10,100 nt of DNA from JAHELQ01 sp965603365 (GTDB lineage Bacteria; Acidobacteriota; Aminicenantia; UBA2199), in NCBI GenBank assembly GCA_965603365.1, contig CBFDCR010000120.1:1-10100 (forward strand). The letters are read 5' to 3'. Shown here piece by piece: positions 6,434 through 10,100 of this stretch. How positions within the stretch are numbered: position 1 is the stretch's first letter; every line of letters begins with the position of its first letter. The notes beneath the pieces are model-generated. The model ran no database searches. It had not been told where the DNA came from and saw only the letters and a program-made list of their open reading frames with translations. A program made the translations under genes and the position numbers.

Positions 6434-7708
6434 AAAGGAGTACCGAGTACCGGCGACTTTAAGGCTGTCCCCAATCCCCGTTAAAAACAGTTCAGCAAAG
6501 ACTTTGCAGTCGCTGATCATGTTGTCGATCACTGCGTATTCATTGGGTGTGTGTGCCCTGTTTTCGATGGTTTCCCATACTGCCACTTCAAAGCCCGCAT
6601 TTCTGAGCACAGAGGCACATGTTCCGCCGCCGATGCCTCCGTATATGGCTTGTTTTTTTGTTACCTTATAGATGGCATCGGATAGAGCTTTAACAATTTT
6701 TGAATCGGGTGGAGTGGGATGGGCTGTTTTCTCAGTAAAAATGGAGTCAATTTGAATGGTGGTTCCTGTTTTATCTTCTACTGTGCGGGCAATTTTTTTC
6801 ATTTCATCCAGTATTTCCTGGATTTGATAAACAGGAAGCAATCTGCAATCATAATAGAACACTTCCTCCCCGGGAAGCACGTTGATTCCTGATGTTCGGG
6901 GTTCTCGCCTGGTAGGCTCAAAACTTGAGAGTGGGTAATCAAAACTGGCATCGCGGACATTAAATTTTTCGTGAAGCGCTTTGTCAACCATGGTTCCAAA
7001 TTGCATAGAGGCCCTGAAAGCGTTCTTGCCAAGATTGGGAATGCTTGCATGACATTGTTTGCCCTTTATCGTGACCTTTACCCAAAGGATTGTTTTTTCT
7101 ACAATATCAATCAAGCGGCCAGTGGGTTCACCGTGATCGGGAACGAGAATCAGATCGTTTTTTTGGATTAAATCATTTTCAATAAGGTGCTGGATGCCTT
7201 TCTCGTTGGATTCTTCCTCATCGGACACAAAGAACAGCACGATGTCTGTTGCGGGCTGAATGTTCAAATCGATAAAAGCTTTTAATGCAAAAATGGATGC
7301 GGTAAGACTTTGGCCATTGTCTTCTGTGCCTCTTCCGAATAGTTTTCCATCCTTTTCAAGCAATTGGAAGGGATCTGATTCCCATTCGCTAATTGCACCG
7401 GGGGCTACCACATCTATATGGGTTATGAGTACAATCCGCTGCTCGGAACTTTTTCCTTCAACGGTAATCTGGATATTGGGCCTTGTTTTGGATTTAAAGC
7501 GATCATCAGGTGCGTCGAAATGCCGGATATGTTTAAAGCCATAGTCAACCAGTTTTTTTTCGATCACATTTGCCTTCTCCTGTTCCCCTTCTCCCCCCGA
7601 CGTCGGGCCAATTGCCGGCACCCGGATAATGTCTGCCAGGAATTGAATCATGCTTTTCCTCGAATTTTCAATGTGTTTAAAGATTAGCGAAGACTGTTTA
7701 TTGCTCAT
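6380..7708 (-). CDS. M20-family zinc metallopeptidase (ArgE/DapE-like), co-translated with cyanophycin synthetase
   Basis: A 442-residue M20 metallohydrolase. Probable di-zinc ligands and catalytic residues are H97-x-D99 (THIDVV), bridging D130 (GRGTEDNGQ), the E164-E165 pair (SDEEESNEKG; general base plus metal ligand), D191 (VPDHGEP) and H386 (NRAHTPNEY). The insert from about 203 to 325 is the usual dimerisation domain, with H220 (KQCHASIP) in the normal position. The early segment DAPDDR...RPNI resembles the 'M20 metallo-hydrolase' subgroup common in archaea and anaerobes. Such enzymes cut dipeptides or acylated amino acids; the exact substrate cannot be read from sequence. The ATG overlaps the last 11 bases of the cyanophycin synthetase gene (7698-7708), and no Shine-Dalgarno precedes it, so translation is probably coupled. 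Hydrolysis of Asp-Arg products of cyanophycin is a reasonable guess. Similarity should end near residue 410 (FAELFL); the last 31 residues look like extra read-through, and 17 of them are antisense to the OmpA-like gene. Confidence 0.9.
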   Translation of the reverse strand: MSNKQSSLIFKHIENSRKSMIQFLADIIRVPAIGPTSGGEGEQEKANVIEKKLVDYGFKHIRHFDAPDDRFKSKTRPNIQITVEGKSSEQRIVLITHIDVVAPGAISEWESDPFQLLEKDGKLFGRGTEDNGQSLTASIFALKAFIDLNIQPATDIVLFFVSDEEESNEKGIQHLIENDLIQKNDLILVPDHGEPTGRLIDIVEKTILWVKVTIKGKQCHASIPNLGKNAFRASMQFGTMVDKALHEKFNVRDASFDYPLSSFEPTRREPRTSGINVLPGEEVFYYDCRLLPVYQIQEILDEMKKIARTVEDKTGTTIQIDSIFTEKTAHPTPPDSKIVKALSDAIYKVTKKQAIYGGIGGGTCASVLRNAGFEVAVWETIENRAHTPNEYAVIDNMISDCKVFAELFLTGIGDSLKVAGTRYSFLNADADDRGDRSFKGIY

Positions 7709-10100
7709 GATGCCGGCGCAAAATCTGCCTGGTTAATATCGCTTTATAATCCAGTACATCTTGTATCACCTGTTGTACGTCATCTGCCTGGAGTACCACA
7801 ATGTCGCCGGCAGATGCCATCTCCAGGGCTTTCCGGGTAGCTTCTCTGCCATCGAGGATAATGGCTGTATTCTCTTTTTCATAACCTCCTTTGATAAGGC
7901 CCTCTTGTACCAACTCACAGGTCTCTCCGGGAGCTCTATCGCGGGGGTCCGTATCGGTAATCACAACATAATCATAAAATTCGGCAAGGCTCTCTCCAAA
8001 ATCAATGATATCCTGGGTTCTGCGATTTCCGGTGCCCACTGCCATCCTGATCTTTTTTCCCGGGGCAATAAAAGGAAGCATCTGCCCGGTAGCTTTGACG
8101 GCCCCGATATTGTGGCTGTAGTCAACCATTACCTTAAAATTACCCATATCGATAATGTTCATTCTGCCGGGAGATTGGCCAATGGATGGACTGAAACTGA
8201 TCACGCCGGCTCTTATTTGTTTCTCGTTTAATCCCAGTGCATAGGTTGCAGCAACTGCAGCCAGGGTATTTGACACATTGAAGAGGGCATAGCCGCCAAA
8301 GGTGAGCGGTATTTCATTTACTTTGGCAACAGTGGATACCAGAGGTCCTTTTTGAATGATAAGTGATCCATCAATAAGGGTTACAATAATATTTCCATCG
8401 GCATGGTGTTTTAGCAATTCAGGGTTATCGTGCTTGAGAGAAAACAGGATTACCTGTCCTTTTGTTTGCTCTTTCAGGGTCAATACCAATTCATCATCGG
8501 CATTCAATACTGCGTAACCGGTTGGTTTGACTGTCTCAACCAGGGTGCCTTTTAACCTGGTGAGGTCTTCGAGCGTATTGATTCCTCCTTCACCGAGGTG
8601 ATCCTGGGTGATATTTGTTATCACGGCAACATCGCTTTCCTCAAATCCCAGTCCTCTTCGAATAATTCCTCCTCTTGCCACTTCTAATACAGCATGATCT
8701 ACGGAAGCATCCATCAGCACAATCTTTGCCCCTACAGGTCCGCTGTAGTCCCCTTCAATAATAGAGTTATTGCCAATGATAATGCCATCAGTTGAGGTCA
8801 TACCGACATTCTTTCCGTTCAGCCCAAGGATATGTGAAATGAGCCTGATAGTTGTTGTTTTGCCGTTTGTACCGGTAACAGCTACAATGGGGATGTCGTA
8901 TTTAGATCCCGGGGGAAAAAGCATGTCTACTACTGCTCCTGCTACATTCCTGGATTTTCCTTCAGATGGGTTCACATGCATACGAAAACCGGGGGCTGCG
9001 TTAACTTCAATAACGCCTCCATTGTTATCTGAAAGCGGAATTCTATGATCGGTGGTAATCAGGTCGACACCGATCACATTTAATCCGATGATTTGAGATA
9101 TGCGTTCTGACATTGTTTTTGTCATTGGGTGCACTTCATCGGTTACATCAATTGCTGTTCCTCCGGCACTTAAATTGGCGGTGGTTTTGATATTGAGTTT
9201 TTCGTCTTTTGGGATAATAGATTGAAGTGTTAAATGTTTTTGATTCAAAAGACGCTCCGTCATGTAATCAATTTTAATACGGGTGAGGGTCTTTTCATGA
9301 CCAAACCCTCTTTTGGGATCGAGATTGATCTCATCTATCAATTGCCGAATCGTCGATGTTCCATTACCGACAATAAATGCAGGGTCTCTTCTGGCCGCGG
9401 CTGTGAATTTCCCATTGATAACGAGGATGCGATAATCAACACCTGATAAGAATTTTTCAACCACCAGAAATTCGCTGAATTTTTTTGCATATAGGAAGGA
9501 GGTTTCCAAATCTGCGGGTGTTGATATGTTTGTGGTAATGCCTCTCCCATGATTGCCTGAAATAGGTTTGATAGCAACCGGATATCCAATTCTATCAGCG
9601 GCTTCCAATGCTTCAGGCAATGTATCGACCGAATAACCTTCGGGAACAGGTATTCCCATCCTCGATAGTAGTTCTTTTGTCCGTTTTTTATCATCGGCTA
9701 TTTCAACTCCAAGAGCAGACGTGCTGTCAATTATAGTAGCCTGAATTCTTCTTTGACGAATACCAAACCCCAGTTGAACATAGCTTTCGTTATTTAATCT
9801 TATTTCCGGGATGCCCCTCTTTTTAGCCTCGGACACAATGGATTGTGTGGAAGGGCCAAGGAGGTTGTTTTCTCTTATTTCTTTTAATCGGTCAATTATA
9901 GGTGGTATTTCTGTTTCCTGGTTTTTAAATAACCTATTGACAATTTCCACTGCATACTTTCCTGCTTCCAGGCCAGCTTCTTCATCGCGATATCTATATA
10001 TTACATTGTATATTCCATAATCAGCGGTACTAAATGTTTTCCCAAAACCTACTTCCATTTGTGCCAGGCATTGCAGTTCAAGGGCAACATGCTCTACGAT
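7698..10100 (-). CDS. cphA: cyanophycin synthetase (5' truncated by window edge)
   Basis: Catalyses ATP-dependent, non-ribosomal synthesis of multi-L-arginyl-poly-L-aspartate, a nitrogen-storage polymer. The 800 codons seen run from the right edge (IVEHVALELQCLAQ, in frame before the internal Met at 10056-10058) to TAA 7698-7700. Full-length CphA is about 870-900 residues, so some 70-100 N-terminal residues lie outside. Numbering from the edge, the N domain occupies about 1-150. An ATP-grasp domain follows, with K178 in AIKPIS and the glycine-rich GNHGRG (182-187), then EVNAAPGFRMH. The Mur-ligase-like domain has the P-loop GTNGKTTT (410-417), ITQDHLGEGG around D500/H501, and DYSHN (660-664). 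Because both ATP sites are intact, it resembles the standard enzyme rather than the shortened CphA2. Codon and base use are more AT-rich than in the operon to its left. The M20 peptidase gene begins within its last 11 bases. Any cyanophycinase gene would have to be outside the window. Confidence 0.95.
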   Translation of the reverse strand: MVEHVALELQCLAQMEVGFGKTFSTADYGIYNVIYRYRDEEAGLEAGKYAVEIVNRLFKNQETEIPPIIDRLKEIRENNLLGPSTQSIVSEAKKRGIPEIRLNNESYVQLGFGIRQRRIQATIIDSTSALGVEIADDKKRTKELLSRMGIPVPEGYSVDTLPEALEAADRIGYPVAIKPISGNHGRGITTNISTPADLETSFLYAKKFSEFLVVEKFLSGVDYRILVINGKFTAAARRDPAFIVGNGTSTIRQLIDEINLDPKRGFGHEKTLTRIKIDYMTERLLNQKHLTLQSIIPKDEKLNIKTTANLSAGGTAIDVTDEVHPMTKTMSERISQIIGLNVIGVDLITTDHRIPLSDNNGGVIEVNAAPGFRMHVNPSEGKSRNVAGAVVDMLFPPGSKYDIPIVAVTGTNGKTTTIRLISHILGLNGKNVGMTSTDGIIIGNNSIIEGDYSGPVGAKIVLMDASVDHAVLEVARGGIIRRGLGFEESDVAVITNITQDHLGEGGINTLEDLTRLKGTLVETVKPTGYAVLNADDELVLTLKEQTKGQVILFSLKHDNPELLKHHADGNIIVTLIDGSLIIQKGPLVSTVAKVNEIPLTFGGYALFNVSNTLAAVAATYALGLNEKQIRAGVISFSPSIGQSPGRMNIIDMGNFKVMVDYSHNIGAVKATGQMLPFIAPGKKIRMAVGTGNRRTQDIIDFGESLAEFYDYVVITDTDPRDRAPGETCELVQEGLIKGGYEKENTAIILDGREATRKALEMASAGDIVVLQADDVQQVIQDVLDYKAILTRQILRRHHEQ

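Noticed and set aside
6434..6480. Possible bidirectional terminator between the convergent genes (GTAC-CGA-GTAC)
   Set aside because: Only a 4-bp stem with no T-tract on either strand; not enough for an intrinsic terminator.
7596..7607. 12-base perfect palindrome CCCGACGTCGGG
   Set aside because: Lies inside the M20 coding region and is explained by codons for the G-P-T-S-G segment; no sign of a regulatory context.
7761..8231. 156-codon plus-strand open frame opposite cphA
   Set aside because: Antisense to the conserved Mur-ligase C-terminal region; translation has no family character.

Overview
The window looks like a bacterial chromosome segment, probably from a Desulfobacterota/deltaproteobacterium-like or related environmental anaerobe. 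This is inferred only from general gene character (a DUF1016 nuclease remnant, a heterotroph-type cyanophycin synthetase, moderate GC), so the taxonomic guess is weak. No rRNA, tRNA, CRISPR array or insertion sequence is visible.

Layout. (1) Positions 1-644 are a ragged left edge. They hold the 3' end of a small unidentified ORF, a DUF1016/YhcG-type nuclease remnant truncated at both ends, then a well-formed sigma70-type promoter (TTGAAA-17 bp-TATAAT), a possible leaderless 34-codon ORF and a palindrome just before the next gene. (2) Positions 645-6433 are a tight three-gene plus-strand operon of higher GC. It encodes a zinc-ribbon membrane protein with two C-terminal OB/SH3-like beta modules, a 1098-residue HerA/VirB4-like pumping ATPase with an unusual cysteine-rich C-terminal extension, and a 471-residue protein without a signal peptide that has a Pro/Gly-rich N-terminus, a central OmpA-like domain and an unrecognised C-terminal domain. 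(3) Positions 6380-10100 are a lower-GC minus-strand pair: cyanophycin synthetase (5' end outside the window) and an M20 metallopeptidase whose start overlaps the synthetase stop by 11 bases.

How the genes may work together. The right-hand pair fits nitrogen storage: the synthetase polymerises Asp and Arg into cyanophycin, and the co-translated M20 peptidase could act on the polymer's breakdown products. The left-hand trio is the most unusual part of the window. A membrane-anchored zinc-ribbon/OB protein, a translocation-type ATPase and a soluble OmpA-like protein form a candidate export, DNA-processing or conflict system that I cannot match to a named one. The two blocks are convergent and overlap by 54 bases at their 3' ends, where base composition also changes, which suggests a recombination junction.
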